Assembly: GCA_044375415.1 (NCBI GenBank) | Contig: JBILMS010000006.1 | Span: 1-64,000 of the forward strand | Source: JAWXBG01 sp044375415 | Lineage (GTDB): Bacteria; Bacteroidota; Bacteroidia; Flavobacteriales_D; Sanyastnellaceae | Reading direction: 5' to 3' | Length of the DNA stretch: 64,000 nucleotides | Part shown: piece by piece, positions 52,485 to 62,038 of the stretch | Layout of the letters: every line of letters begins with the position of its first letter | Position numbering within the stretch: position 1 is the first letter of the stretch | Program-made: the position numbers and the translations under genes | The notes under the pieces: generated by a model | What the model was told of the DNA's origin: nothing | The model's input: only the letters and a program-made list of their open reading frames with translations | The model's database searches: none

Positions 52485-54225
52485 TCATTTTTTGTTGTGC
52501 AATTTTTTCTGCCAAAGAAATAGATGCTCCTTTTAATGGAAGCGCTATTCTCCATTGCACCAGAGCATCGTTAGCACGACCATTCATAAATAAAATATCG
52601 CCATAATGTTCCAATTGCTCACCTCCCGGATTTGGAGTAGCCTGAATTGATTTTTCCATCCAGCCCAGCGACTCCGGATATTTAGCTTGTTTAAATAATA
52701 CCCAAGCGTATGTATCCTGAAACATGGTATTCGATGGTTCACGAGTTACGCACATCTTGGCCATTTCCGCGGCCTTTTCGAGTTTTGTTTTTCTTAAAGC
52801 CAAATAGTACGCATAGTTATTGAGGAAGCCAAGATTGTCAGGACTCAACCTAATAGCTTGCTCAAAATGTTCATCTGACTTATCGTGCTGTTTTTTATCG
52901 TGGTATACATCCCCGAGCAGAGCGTGAAAACGAGAGAGCATCTGATCGTCTTCGATCACCAATTCCTTGCCGATCGATAATGATTCAAGTGCTTCCTCAG
53001 TAAATCCAAGGCGGATATTCGCCATGCCGTTGTACAAGTAAAATTCAGGCATACCCGGAAACAATTCCAAGGCACTTGCGCTTTCACTTTTCATGGAAAC
53101 AAAATCCTGAGAGCGCTGCTCAATATCTAATAATTGTGCCCAAATAACATGTCTCGAGGGATCCACTTGCACAGCTCTTCGATATTTGACTGCGGCTTCG
53201 CTAAATCGTTGGTCGCGGTACAAAAAATCTCCATAGATAGCATATGCTTTTGCCTCTCCCGGGTGAAGTTCAACAACAATATCGAGTAATCTGTATGCTC
53301 TTTTATTTACAAGTTCGTTTGGACGTGGAATACTAAAAAATCGCATTAAAAATGCAATCTTTTCATCTATGAGAACATCGTATGATTCAAAAGCAAGGAT
53401 CAACTCCTCGAATGATTTTTCGTCTTCACCTGTTGTGGATAGATATTCCGAGAGTTGTAAATGCAGGCGACCATTTTCTACATCACATTTTTTCAATTCC
53501 TCAAATGCTGCTTTCGCTTTTTCGGGGTTTTTGATATCCTGATAAAACCCGATAACCATTCCCCAGTAATCTGCATTTTTCGGGAATGCATAAGCTAATT
53601 TCTCTAGCTCAAGTCCGGCCTTTTCATAGTCTTCCAGTTGAAGATAGAGCTGATGTTTCTGCAAAGCCGTCTCTTCCGATACCCCGAATTTTTTTTCATT
53701 TGCATCATACAGAGCAATCGCTTCTTTGGTTTTTCCTGCAACAACTAAAGCATAGACCAAGTCCGTTTCCGACTGAGAACCAGGTTGTAATCTTACGACT
53801 TCTTTGTATTCCTTAATGGCTAAATCTGTTTTCGCCAATTCCATGTACAAATCACCTAGCAGTTTGTGATACCATGGATTTTGAAGATCGCTTTTCACCG
53901 CGATTAGAGCAAGTTCGGCAGCACGTGAGATATTTTGATTTTTGTTGGCTTCAATTCTAGCCACTTCGTAATTCACGGCACCATTCGTTGGTTCTAATAC
54001 GAGACATTCCATAAATGCCTTGTACGCTAGATCAATGTTTCCGAGAGCCTTTTGCTTTTGCGCCTCAAAAAACTTTTCTTGAAAGCGCAGATCAACCTGA
54101 GGTCGCAGGGCTTCCGGCTCCGCATTTTCGGATGTTCCGGCATGACTGGCTGTTGTCTTTTTCTCCGATTTACACGAAGAAAAAACCAAGAGGCCTAATA
54201 GAAAATATGTTGCTATTTTTTTCAA
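52477..54225 (-). CDS. TPR-repeat lipoprotein
   Basis: A 582-residue lipoprotein (MKKIATYFLLGLLVFSSC) with about twelve TPR motifs from residue 45 to 570 (e.g. IDLAYKAFMECLVLEPTNGA, DLAIKEYKEVVRLQPGSQ, SDEHFEQAIRLSPDNLGFLN). It begins immediately after the nucleotidyltransferase stop (no gap). Because it precedes DUF4292 and EnvC-like genes, it is probably a scaffold at the inner face of the outer membrane. Confidence 0.9.
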   Translation of the reverse strand: MKKIATYFLLGLLVFSSCKSEKKTTASHAGTSENAEPEALRPQVDLRFQEKFFEAQKQKALGNIDLAYKAFMECLVLEPTNGAVNYEVARIEANKNQNISRAAELALIAVKSDLQNPWYHKLLGDLYMELAKTDLAIKEYKEVVRLQPGSQSETDLVYALVVAGKTKEAIALYDANEKKFGVSEETALQKHQLYLQLEDYEKAGLELEKLAYAFPKNADYWGMVIGFYQDIKNPEKAKAAFEELKKCDVENGRLHLQLSEYLSTTGEDEKSFEELILAFESYDVLIDEKIAFLMRFFSIPRPNELVNKRAYRLLDIVVELHPGEAKAYAIYGDFLYRDQRFSEAAVKYRRAVQVDPSRHVIWAQLLDIEQRSQDFVSMKSESASALELFPGMPEFYLYNGMANIRLGFTEEALESLSIGKELVIEDDQMLSRFHALLGDVYHDKKQHDKSDEHFEQAIRLSPDNLGFLNNYAYYLALRKTKLEKAAEMAKMCVTREPSNTMFQDTYAWVLFKQAKYPESLGWMEKSIQATPNPGGEQLEHYGDILFMNGRANDALVQWRIALPLKGASISLAEKIAQQKMIE

Positions 54226-55236
54226 TCAGTTTTGTTTTACAGCTGAGAAATCGCCCAAGTTCAATTCACCCTTAAAACCTGAGATATTTACGCTTTTCCC
54301 AATCATGCTGTGTTCAATATCGGATGATTCCACCGAAGTAGAATCCATTAATATGGAGTCACGAATCGTGCCACTTGAAATCTGTACTCCTTTTCCCAAG
54401 GAAACATGCGGCCCGATTTTCGAATTTACAATCTTTACATTTTCGCCGATGTAACAGGGAGCAATTATTTCTGAGTTGGAAATTTCAGCTGTAGATGCAA
54501 TGTCATTTTTATTGCTGAGGGTATATCCCAAGACCTTTTTGTTGGTATCCAGGACAGCATCCTTATTGCCGCAGTCCATCCAATCTTCTACTGTTCCGGG
54601 AGCGAATTTTGCCCCTTGTTTCACCATGTTTCGCAAGGCATCGGGCAATTGATATTCCCCTCCGTTCATGATGTTATTGTCCATGAGGTACTTTAATTCC
54701 CTTCGAAGCCATGCCCCGTCGGCGAAATAATAGATTCCAATCATCGCCAAATCCGAAACAAACTCTTTTGGTTTTTCACGGAACTCCACGATAACCCCTT
54801 CATCGTTGACTACTACCACACCGAATTGCGATGGATCCGGGATTCTTTGAACCCACAAAACCCCATCTTTGGTAGTATCCAATCGGAAATCGGCTTTGAA
54901 CAGTGTATCGGCAAAAGCCACAGTTACCGGACCATCGAGGGCCGACTCTGCGCAATAGATGGCATGGGCGGTTCCGAGCGGATCATCTTGGTAGTGAATA
55001 CTGGCTCTAGCTCCGAGAGATTCAGCTACACGTATAAGACCTTTCTCGGCTTCGTCTCCAAAGCGTCCTACTACATAGGCTATCTCTTCCACTTTGCCAT
55101 CGCATACGGCAACGATATCTTCGACCAATCGTTGTACAATAGGTTTGCCCGCCACATGCAGCAAGGGTTTTGGGGTGGTTAGGGTATGAGGACGAAGCCT
55201 CTTTCCCATTCCGGCCATAGGGATCACTACTTTCAT
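54226..55236 (-). CDS. Sugar-phosphate nucleotidyltransferase
   Basis: A 336-residue enzyme from the ATG at 55,236 (MKVVIPMAGMGKRLRPHTLT), which carries the GxGxRLxP nucleotide-binding motif. The N-terminal Rossmann-like NTP-transferase domain (about 1-230) contains VAFADTLFKADF and GEYQLPDALRNM. A short left-handed beta-helix of hexapeptide repeats closes the protein (about 250-330; SEIIAPCYIGENVKIVNSKI). It makes a nucleotide sugar, probably dTDP- or UDP-glucose type. The specificity cannot be assigned. Confidence 0.9.
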   Translation of the reverse strand: MKVVIPMAGMGKRLRPHTLTTPKPLLHVAGKPIVQRLVEDIVAVCDGKVEEIAYVVGRFGDEAEKGLIRVAESLGARASIHYQDDPLGTAHAIYCAESALDGPVTVAFADTLFKADFRLDTTKDGVLWVQRIPDPSQFGVVVVNDEGVIVEFREKPKEFVSDLAMIGIYYFADGAWLRRELKYLMDNNIMNGGEYQLPDALRNMVKQGAKFAPGTVEDWMDCGNKDAVLDTNKKVLGYTLSNKNDIASTAEISNSEIIAPCYIGENVKIVNSKIGPHVSLGKGVQISSGTIRDSILMDSTSVESSDIEHSMIGKSVNISGFKGELNLGDFSAVKQN

Positions 55237-55328
55237 TCGCCTGATTTTCAGAACCGGTGGCAAATAAACGGTGCAAATGAACAGCTAAAGCGCGCGCGAC
55301 TCCGAGAAATGAACAATTAAGCCTTTAC

Positions 55329-55763
55329 TTAATGAAGACCGGTGCTTCCAAAGCCTCCGATACCGCGGACCGTCTCGTCCAATTCTGTTACTACGGAGAA
55401 GGCGGCCCTTTCATAGCGGGCAAAAACCATTTGCGCAATGCGGTCACCCGGCTCGATATCGCAGTATTCCTGACCTAGATTGATGAGAAGCACTTTTATC
55501 TCGCCTCTATAATCCGCATCGATAGTGCCGGGAGCATTGAGAACAGTAATTCCCCTTTTGAATGCGAGTCCCGAACGCGCTCGGATTTGAGCTTCCGAAC
55601 CGTCGGGTAAGGCGATAAACAATCCGGTAGGGATGAGTTCGCGCTGACCGGGGCCCAATGCTATTCTATTTGGAATGGCAGCTCTCAAATCAACACCGGC
55701 GGAGTGTTGCGTTTCGTAGGCCGGTAGGTCATAACCCGATTTATTGACAATTCTGACTTCCAT
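55329..55763 (-). CDS. dut: Deoxyuridine 5'-triphosphate nucleotidohydrolase
   Basis: A 144-residue trimeric dUTPase. Family motifs I-V are present: [46 protein letters not shown] and the C-terminal [10 protein letters not shown] that closes over the active site. It removes dUTP to protect DNA and supplies dUMP. It lies 5 bases after the enoyl-CoA hydratase stop. Confidence 0.97.
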   Translation of the reverse strand: MEVRIVNKSGYDLPAYETQHSAGVDLRAAIPNRIALGPGQRELIPTGLFIALPDGSEAQIRARSGLAFKRGITVLNAPGTIDADYRGEIKVLLINLGQEYCDIEPGDRIAQMVFARYERAAFSVVTELDETVRGIGGFGSTGLH

Positions 55764-55768
55764 ATTTT

Positions 55769-56551
55769 TTAGTTGCCGGTAAACAAGGGTTTTCTTTTTT
55801 CCAGAAATGCTCCGGTACCCTCTTTAAAGTCTTCGGTTCCGAAACAATTTCCAAATTCTTTCACCTCTTCTTTATAGCCATTGGTGCCGGCTTTGTATCC
55901 TGCTAGCACCGAGCGCATGGCCGAAGCGATGGCAGTGGGAGAGTTTTTGGAAATTTTTCCGGCCATTTCGATGCAGAAGGTTAGAAGTTGCTCCTGCGGA
56001 ACCACATGATTTACCAATCCCCAAGACAGAGCGTCAGGAGCGGGAATCATACCGGCTGATAATATCATTTCCATAGCTTTTCCTTTACCCACCAAATGCG
56101 CAAGACGCTGAGTTCCGCCGTATCCCGGAATTACGCCGAGTGATACTTCCGGAAGTCCCATTTTCGCGTTTTCGGAGGCAACACGGATGTGGCAACTCAT
56201 GGCCAATTCGAGTCCGCCGCCGAGGGCAAATCCATTTACCGCAGCGATAACAGGCTTGCTCATATTTTCTACAAAATCGAAGAGCAATTTGTGACCACGA
56301 GCGCTTAAAGCAGCCCCGTCGCGAATGGAGAAAGCTGCAAATTCTTTGATATCGGCGCCGGCTACAAAAGCCTTTTCACCGCTACCGGTGATAATGATGA
56401 CGCGAATATTTCTATTCACATCCGCCAACGCGAGGCACTTGTTCAATTCTTCGATGGTAGCCGAATTAAGTGCGTTGAGTTGATCGGGGCGGTTGATAGT
56501 TATGATGAGTACATTACCCTCTTCGCGGGTAAGAATATTTGAATATGCCAT
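55769..56551 (-). CDS. Enoyl-CoA hydratase/isomerase family protein
   Basis: A 260-residue crotonase-fold enzyme. The oxyanion-hole segments are [14 protein letters not shown] and [18 protein letters not shown]; the catalytic Glu positions lie in [20 protein letters not shown]. This matches short-chain enoyl-CoA hydratases. It is the first gene of the dut operon and has its own -7 box 19 bases upstream. Confidence 0.93.
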   Translation of the reverse strand: MAYSNILTREEGNVLIITINRPDQLNALNSATIEELNKCLALADVNRNIRVIIITGSGEKAFVAGADIKEFAAFSIRDGAALSARGHKLLFDFVENMSKPVIAAVNGFALGGGLELAMSCHIRVASENAKMGLPEVSLGVIPGYGGTQRLAHLVGKGKAMEMILSAGMIPAPDALSWGLVNHVVPQEQLLTFCIEMAGKISKNSPTAIASAMRSVLAGYKAGTNGYKEEVKEFGNCFGTEDFKEGTGAFLEKRKPLFTGN

Positions 56552-56570
56552 AGTTTGATAATAAAGTGTT

Positions 56571-56578
56571 CAAACCTA
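56571..56578 (-). promoter_or_regulatory. -7 box of the enoyl-CoA hydratase-dut operon
   Basis: On the minus strand TAGGTTTG matches TAnnTTTG exactly, 19 bases from the start codon at 56,551. Confidence 0.5.
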
Positions 56579-56681
56579 AATCAAAAAAAGTGCGCCGAAG
56601 TCTTAAGCGAATAAGTTTTGAAAATTAAATTTGAAGAGCCTGCGCTCTATATCAAAACATCCTTCAATCGAAACCCTGCCC

Positions 56682-56689
56682 TATCTTTG
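56682..56689 (+). promoter_or_regulatory. -7 box of the potassium channel gene
   Basis: TATCTTTG matches TAnnTTTG exactly and ends 17 bases before the TTG start. Another match (TAAATTTG, 56,626-56,633) lies further upstream. Confidence 0.45.
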
Positions 56690-56706
56690 AAATCTAAACC
56701 CTTCAC

Positions 56707-57714
56707 TTGTATCACAAGTATCACTCGCTGAACAATCCTTTCCGGAAAATATATCGTCCGGTGGTTTTACTTATGATTGTTTTTTTGTCGGGGGTGACAG
56801 GCTTTGTCGTGATTGAAGGCTATAACTGGGCCGATTCATTCTACATGACGGTGATAACTATCGCTACAGTCGGATATGGGGAAGTAGTTCCACTGAGTGA
56901 TGTAGGCCGAATGTTTACCTCCATACTCATTCTGGCAAACCTGGGAGTACTAACCTATGCAGTTACGATATCCTCTCAATACATCTTCGACGGTGAATAC
57001 AAAAAAGACATTAATCTTTATAGGATGAAAAAAGATATTAGCGAATTAGAAGATCACGTGATCTTATGCGGATTGGGTCGCAATGGAAGAACCTCTCTTC
57101 AAACACTCAACACTCAAGGAATTCCTGTAGTTGTTATCGAAACCCGCAAGGAACGGATCGAGCAAACAGAAACTCCGGTACGCTATTTTCTAAACGGCGA
57201 TAGTACGAAAGATGAAATTTTAATCGAAGCAGGCATACGACGTGCCCGAGCTCTTATAACCACATTGCCCGATGATGCCGATAATGTCTTTACTGTGCTT
57301 ACCGCTCGCGAATTAAATCCGTCATTACGCATTATTTCACGAGCGAGCCTCGATACCTCATTACCCAAACTTCGTAGGGCCGGTGCCAACAATATTATCA
57401 TGCCCGACAAATTAGGCGGCGCACACATGGCTGCTTTGGTTTCGAATCCCGACGTATCAGAATTTGTAGAAATAATGAGTTCCCTATCGGGCAAAGAATT
57501 TATGATTCGAGAAATTGAAACATCTAGTAGCATGAAGCTCATTAGGGCCCAACTCTTACAGAAAACCGGAGCTACTGTCCTAGGAATTCGAAAATCAGAT
57601 GGTAGTTATGTTTTTAATCCCGGAGATGATATCGAAATCTTGAAAGGCTGTAGAATCATTGCTATGGGCAGCGAGATTCAATTGGAACAATTGATAACTC
57701 GGCTGAATGAGTGA
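56707..57714 (+). CDS. Two-transmembrane potassium channel with RCK (TrkA) domains
   Basis: A 335-residue K+ channel subunit. TM1 at about 18-37; pore helix and selectivity filter TVGYG (54-58) in TIATVGYGEVVP; TM2 at about 66-90. The RCK/TrkA-N domain begins at about 115 with HVILCGLGRNGRTSLQTL (GxGxxG, 122-127) and a later DADNVF segment typical of ligand-binding RCK domains. A TrkA-C domain follows (about 250-335). This is the MthK/Kch-like layout, gated by cytosolic ligands. The start is a TTG; the first ATG lies inside TM1. Convergent with the HAD gene, 8 bases apart. Confidence 0.92.
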   Translation: MYHKYHSLNNPFRKIYRPVVLLMIVFLSGVTGFVVIEGYNWADSFYMTVITIATVGYGEVVPLSDVGRMFTSILILANLGVLTYAVTISSQYIFDGEYKKDINLYRMKKDISELEDHVILCGLGRNGRTSLQTLNTQGIPVVVIETRKERIEQTETPVRYFLNGDSTKDEILIEAGIRRARALITTLPDDADNVFTVLTARELNPSLRIISRASLDTSLPKLRRAGANNIIMPDKLGGAHMAALVSNPDVSEFVEIMSSLSGKEFMIREIETSSSMKLIRAQLLQKTGATVLGIRKSDGSYVFNPGDDIEILKGCRIIAMGSEIQLEQLITRLNE

Positions 57715-57722
57715 GGTAATGA

Positions 57723-58385
57723 CTACCCTTGAGAATGAAGAATGCTCTGTATCACCCCTTCCATTTGTTTCATGTCTGTCATGTGAACCGTAAGTAAACC
57801 GGCTTCAGATGCACCTTTTACATGCTGGATAGAATCGTCGATAAACAATGTTTCCTGAGGTTTTAGTCCATTCCATTCGCAAACTTTGAGAAAAGTAGAG
57901 GGGTATGGTTTCTTCATTCCAATCACGTTGCTGTAATAAACTTGATCAAAGGATTCGCGAAAAGAATTTAAACCCATTGATGTATCAATCATTTTTTCAA
58001 ATGAAGCTACATGGATGGCATTTGTATTGCTAAGCAAAAATGTTTTAAATCCGCTCCTACGAAGTTTCTTCACGTAATCCACATTCTCCGGCCAAAGTTT
58101 TGTCAAAATAGAATCCCAGGCTACACGCACTTCTTCGGGACTTGCATTCGGACATTTTGATTCGATAAAGTGAAAAAAGTCTTCGTTTGAAATTTTCCCG
58201 GTTTCCAGTTGATCAAATATATCGGATTGAGAAGCCTGCGAATAGATATCTACAAAATCGGTAAAACCAAGTTTGGCAAATTCTCTGACAGGGGCGTTGT
58301 AATCGATTTCAAATAATATTCCTCCGAAGTCGAAGATGACATCACGAACATTACTTAAACTTTTTCCGGAAAATTCGTTGATCAT
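57723..58385 (-). CDS. HAD-family hydrolase (YihX-like phosphatase)
   Basis: A 220-residue protein from the ATG at 58,385, whose codon overlaps the SPOR gene stop in ATGA. HAD motifs: DVIFDFGGIL (motif I, with Gly at the second-Asp position as in YihX-type enzymes), LLSNTNAIH (II), GMKKPYPS (III) and LFIDDSIQHV (IV). Probable sugar-phosphate phosphatase; substrate not predicted. Confidence 0.9.
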   Translation of the reverse strand: MINEFSGKSLSNVRDVIFDFGGILFEIDYNAPVREFAKLGFTDFVDIYSQASQSDIFDQLETGKISNEDFFHFIESKCPNASPEEVRVAWDSILTKLWPENVDYVKKLRRSGFKTFLLSNTNAIHVASFEKMIDTSMGLNSFRESFDQVYYSNVIGMKKPYPSTFLKVCEWNGLKPQETLFIDDSIQHVKGASEAGLLTVHMTDMKQMEGVIQSILHSQG

Positions 58386-59428
58386 TTGCGCTCCAAAACC
58401 CAACATTTTGTGGACGACTGGTTTTTCAACGTTTGCTTTGCTTCATTTGCTTCGGCGCGGGTAGCATAATTCCCTATAGACACAAGATGCAGTTGGCCTC
58501 GCATACCTGCGAAATATGCATCCAATCCCTGCGCTTTCAATGAAGCGATGAGATTGTCGGCATTCGATTTAATCTGAAACGCACCGGCAATCAAATGATA
58601 ATCAGAGCGAATTTTAATATCCGGTTTTATTACTTCCACATGGGTCGAATCGGCAGGAGCGATAGTAGGTTTTGTGCTATCGTCGAGTGAGGCATTCTCA
58701 GGTGTGGTTTCCACGCCATCGATGGATTCAGACGCATTCATTTCAGCCAACAACTCTTCGTTCTTAGAAAATTCGATCGTCTCTTTGCGCGGTTCGTAGG
58801 TCGACACAACATCTTTCCAATTAAACAACTTCAAAGATTCCATTCCGCGATCGTGACCAAAAATACTCTCACCGGCCAACCAACCACCGGCTAAAAGCAA
58901 GGGAACGGCAATAGCTGCAGCAATTTTCCAACGTAGATTATTGTTTCTGCGTGGCTCCATTACAATCACCGGATTTTCGTCCTGCACATTTTCCAAATCA
59001 CTTGAAGGTTTAGCCAAAGGAACTAACTGAATAGAGGGAAGTCCGTATGATTGAAGCAAATAATTCTCCTGATCGGAGGGAATAAATTGTACTACTCCTC
59101 TCCTATCCGGAAAAAATACACCGATACGATCGAGAACTACCTTTTCACCTGATTGCAGTTTGTTGGTGAGCACTTTAATTGCCTCATCAACAAGGTTTTT
59201 CGCCTCTGCATATCCCAAACCCAACATATCGCCGGCGTGTTTATATAAAAGACCATCGTTTTGAAGAAGGTTTCTATTGAATGCCAATTGTTTAGATGGA
59301 GGATAAATCGTGTGATTCAGTTCATTGAGTTTTGCATGGCGATAATTGGCAACCAATCCCCCAAACTGCGGAATGACCACACAATCATGCTCATAGAGCA
59401 ATTCTGAAAGAAAAACTTCGATTTTCAT
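58382..59428 (-). CDS. HU-CCDC81 and SPOR domain protein
   Basis: A 348-residue protein from the ATG at 59,428 (MKIEVFLSELLYEHDCVVIP). The N-terminal two HU-CCDC81-like domains span about 1-130 (ELLYEHDCVVIPQFGGLVAN; LGYAEAKNLVDEAIKVLTNK). A membrane helix lies at about 167-185. An acidic Glu/Thr-rich linker and a C-terminal SPOR domain (about 270-345; YHLIAGAFQIKSNADNLIAS) follow. SPOR domains bind denuded glycan at division sites, so the protein probably ties a cytoplasmic HU-like module to the septum. The first 37 codons of the longer reading frame are rejected because they overlap the regulator gene and are not domain-like. Confidence 0.9.
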   Translation of the reverse strand: MKIEVFLSELLYEHDCVVIPQFGGLVANYRHAKLNELNHTIYPPSKQLAFNRNLLQNDGLLYKHAGDMLGLGYAEAKNLVDEAIKVLTNKLQSGEKVVLDRIGVFFPDRRGVVQFIPSDQENYLLQSYGLPSIQLVPLAKPSSDLENVQDENPVIVMEPRRNNNLRWKIAAAIAVPLLLAGGWLAGESIFGHDRGMESLKLFNWKDVVSTYEPRKETIEFSKNEELLAEMNASESIDGVETTPENASLDDSTKPTIAPADSTHVEVIKPDIKIRSDYHLIAGAFQIKSNADNLIASLKAQGLDAYFAGMRGQLHLVSIGNYATRAEANEAKQTLKNQSSTKCWVLERK

Positions 59429-59477
59429 GAGATGGCCAAAGTTAGTAGATTTTGGCCAATAAAAGCGAGGAAAACTC

Positions 59478-60131
59478 CTAGTCAAGTAGACCGTTCCTAA
59501 TGGCGAATCGCACCATTCCTGCAACATTATGCAATTCAAGTTTTTGCATCACATTGGTTCGATGAGTGTCGACCGTTCTTGGGGAGATAAAAAGTTTGTC
59601 GCCAATTTCCTTATTGGAAAGGCCCTCAGCCACACATTTTAAGATTTCTACTTCACGTTCAGTGAGTTCTGCCAATTTTCCCGATCGCAGATCTTTGTCA
59701 GGTGTCAAGAGCATGGTATGCACTTCCTCCGAAAGATGTTGTTCACCCTGAATCACACCCTCAATGGCCTGAATCAGCTCATCGCGACTCGAGTTTTTTA
59801 ACAAATAACCATGAGCACCTAATTCCAAGAGCGTTCTGATCATCGCCTTTTCGTCGTGCATAGTCAGTACGATCACTTTTACATCATGTTTGCTTTTTGC
59901 AAGTTCTTTCATGAAATCGACACCCCCCATCACTGGCATATCTAGATCGAGCAATATGACATCCACTTTCAAGACATCGAGCATATCGAGTGCCTCACGA
60001 CCATTTCGAGCTTCGCCTTTCATAGACACGCCGTCGTAGTCTGAGAGCAATGCTTTCAGTCCATCGATCACAATTTGGTGATCGTCTACAATGAGAACGT
60101 TGATTGACAAAGGGCTTTGAGGTGAGCGCAA
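59478..60131 (-). CDS. NarL/LuxR-type response regulator
   Basis: A 217-residue two-component regulator. The receiver domain (about 10-125) has the acidic pocket VLIVDDHQ, the phospho-acceptor Asp in VILLDLDMPVMGGVDF and the Lys in GYLLKNSSRDEL. A LuxR helix-turn-helix follows (about 150-212; LTEREVEILKCVAEGLSNKE). The frame opens at a TTG at 60,131; a second TTG seven codons in (SINVLIVDD) is also possible. Paired with the kinase gene 45 bases upstream. Confidence 0.94.
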   Translation of the reverse strand: MRSPQSPLSINVLIVDDHQIVIDGLKALLSDYDGVSMKGEARNGREALDMLDVLKVDVILLDLDMPVMGGVDFMKELAKSKHDVKVIVLTMHDEKAMIRTLLELGAHGYLLKNSSRDELIQAIEGVIQGEQHLSEEVHTMLLTPDKDLRSGKLAELTEREVEILKCVAEGLSNKEIGDKLFISPRTVDTHRTNVMQKLELHNVAGMVRFAIRNGLLD

Positions 60132-60176
60132 AGGTAATTCCGAAAATTTACCAACGCATGATCTAGTTCAGGCCTT

Positions 60177-62000
60177 TTACGCGATTGGAATTCGAATGGT
60201 TGCCACGGTTCCACTTTCGGGGCTGGGTTCCATGGTAATATCTCCATTTACTGTGTTGATACGGCTTGTCATATTCATTAATCCAATGCCCGAACTTGAG
60301 TTCTCCGAGGAAAATCCTCGTCCATTATCTTCCACAATTAAAATAAGGTATTTCTTCGAAAACAGAAGTTGTACCATCACTTCGGTAGCTCCGCTGTGTT
60401 TTATGATATTGCTCACCAACTCTTGACAGACCCTATACACGCCGACTTCAACACGTTCATCGAATCGCACATCTTGTACTTTGTAATGTTCGAGTTTGTA
60501 TCGTATGGCAGTGAGTCCCAAACTTTTTTCGAGCATATCAGAAATAGCAGGAAGCAGTCCACGTTCCTGCAGTGCTCTGGGCATCATCTGATGGGAGATG
60601 CTTCGAACGTCACGGGCACTATCATCTAGTACAGTGCTAAGCTTTTTTAATACTTCCGTTTCCTCCGGCGAGTGGGCTTGTATTCTCGATCTCAATGCCT
60701 CCCAACTTAATTTCAAGCCACTTAATTGCTGTCCGATACCATCATGCAAATCTTTGGCAATTCGTTTGCGCTCTTCCTCCGTAGCATCGAAAACAGCTTT
60801 TAATCCCGCTTCTCGTTCGGCCAAAAGTGCTGCGTCTTTTTCTGCTCTCGCCTTACGTTTTAGTATTTGTGTGCGAAGAAAAAACACAAGTAAACTCAAC
60901 AACAAAACAGCAACAACGATAATAATGTAGCTAGTTCGCTGAGCAGCTTTTTTATCGAGTTCTGCTATTTGCAAATTTTTATCTGAGAGCTCATACTTTT
61001 TCTCTAGGTCGATGATGGCGCGCGAGTTTTTCTCGTTGAGCAAACTATCTCCCAAGAGTGCGCTTCTTCTTTCGGCGTTCAGCGCGTCGTTCATCCTACC
61101 TACTTTCTCATAACAGCGGCTTAAGTGCTGCAAATTATATTGCTCCTGATATGGATAATTCAGACTATCACACCATTCGTTCGACTTTTCATACCAAGTA
61201 ATCGAGGCATTGTAATCGGATACTTTTAAATAGTAATCTCCAAACAGAGTCATGTTTTCAATCATGCCAAACAGATCATTCTTTCTCACACTAATACCAT
61301 AAGCCCGATCGAAGTAAGGCAACGCAGATTGTGGCTCTCCCTTGATTAAATAGGCTCCACCGATGTTGTTTAATGAAAAAGGAATTCCAATACTGTCGTT
61401 GGTTTTTTCTTTTAGCTTAAGCGCACGATCATAAAAGAAAATGGCGCTATCGATATCACCGCGCATTTCAAAAAGGACACCGAAATTATCATAAGCTCCG
61501 CGCAGTTCATATTCAGCATTGAGTTCCTCTATACCTTTCAGGCCCATTCGCATGTACTTAAAAGCTTCATTGAGGTTGCGTCGTTTCATGTTGTAGCCAT
61601 GTCCGCAATAAATATTCGCCAAACCCTTCTGATTACCGGTTTGACGATACAATTCCATAGCGCGGAGATTGTACTCAGTCGAAGAATCGTAGGATCCCTC
61701 GAGGTATAAAACCAAACCTAAGAGCTCGGAGCTTTTAGCTTCTCTGTTGAGATCTTTGAGACCAGAGGCAAGTTGACGAGCCCGATGAAATTTTTTGATC
61801 GAACCCGAAAAATCACCCACCATTACATCGTAGGGAATTGCCAGAATTGAATCCAATTCTTGAGCAGGAGGTAAGTTCGAGAAAGTCGCAGCTTGTGTTT
61901 GAGCAGTTGCACTATACACCGATGACAGAACCACCAGCAACGTGCAGAACGATCTGCTATATTTTACAAGACACGATTTCACCCTGCGAAGAAAACACAT
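60177..62000 (-). CDS. TPR-containing sensor histidine kinase (HisKA_3)
   Basis: A 607-residue kinase with a signal peptide (residues 1-33, SVYSATAQ). A periplasmic region of TPR repeats (about 60-330; DFSGSIKKFHRARQLASGL, SAIFFYDRALKLKEKTNDS) leads to a single membrane helix at about 350-372 (SYIIIVVAVLLLSLLVFFL), then the HisKA_3 dimerisation domain with the phospho-His in ERKRIAKDLHDGIGQQLSGL, and a HATPase_c domain with LVSNIIKHSGATEVMV and NGRGFSS. It is the cognate partner of the NarL-type regulator. The signal is presumably sensed by the TPR domain. Confidence 0.94.
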   Translation of the reverse strand: MCFLRRVKSCLVKYSRSFCTLLVVLSSVYSATAQTQAATFSNLPPAQELDSILAIPYDVMVGDFSGSIKKFHRARQLASGLKDLNREAKSSELLGLVLYLEGSYDSSTEYNLRAMELYRQTGNQKGLANIYCGHGYNMKRRNLNEAFKYMRMGLKGIEELNAEYELRGAYDNFGVLFEMRGDIDSAIFFYDRALKLKEKTNDSIGIPFSLNNIGGAYLIKGEPQSALPYFDRAYGISVRKNDLFGMIENMTLFGDYYLKVSDYNASITWYEKSNEWCDSLNYPYQEQYNLQHLSRCYEKVGRMNDALNAERRSALLGDSLLNEKNSRAIIDLEKKYELSDKNLQIAELDKKAAQRTSYIIIVVAVLLLSLLVFFLRTQILKRKARAEKDAALLAEREAGLKAVFDATEEERKRIAKDLHDGIGQQLSGLKLSWEALRSRIQAHSPEETEVLKKLSTVLDDSARDVRSISHQMMPRALQERGLLPAISDMLEKSLGLTAIRYKLEHYKVQDVRFDERVEVGVYRVCQELVSNIIKHSGATEVMVQLLFSKKYLILIVEDNGRGFSSENSSSGIGLMNMTSRINTVNGDITMEPSPESGTVATIRIPIA

Positions 62001-62038
62001 ACTTATAAAAAAAAGCTACGGTATTTCCCGTAATCGGG

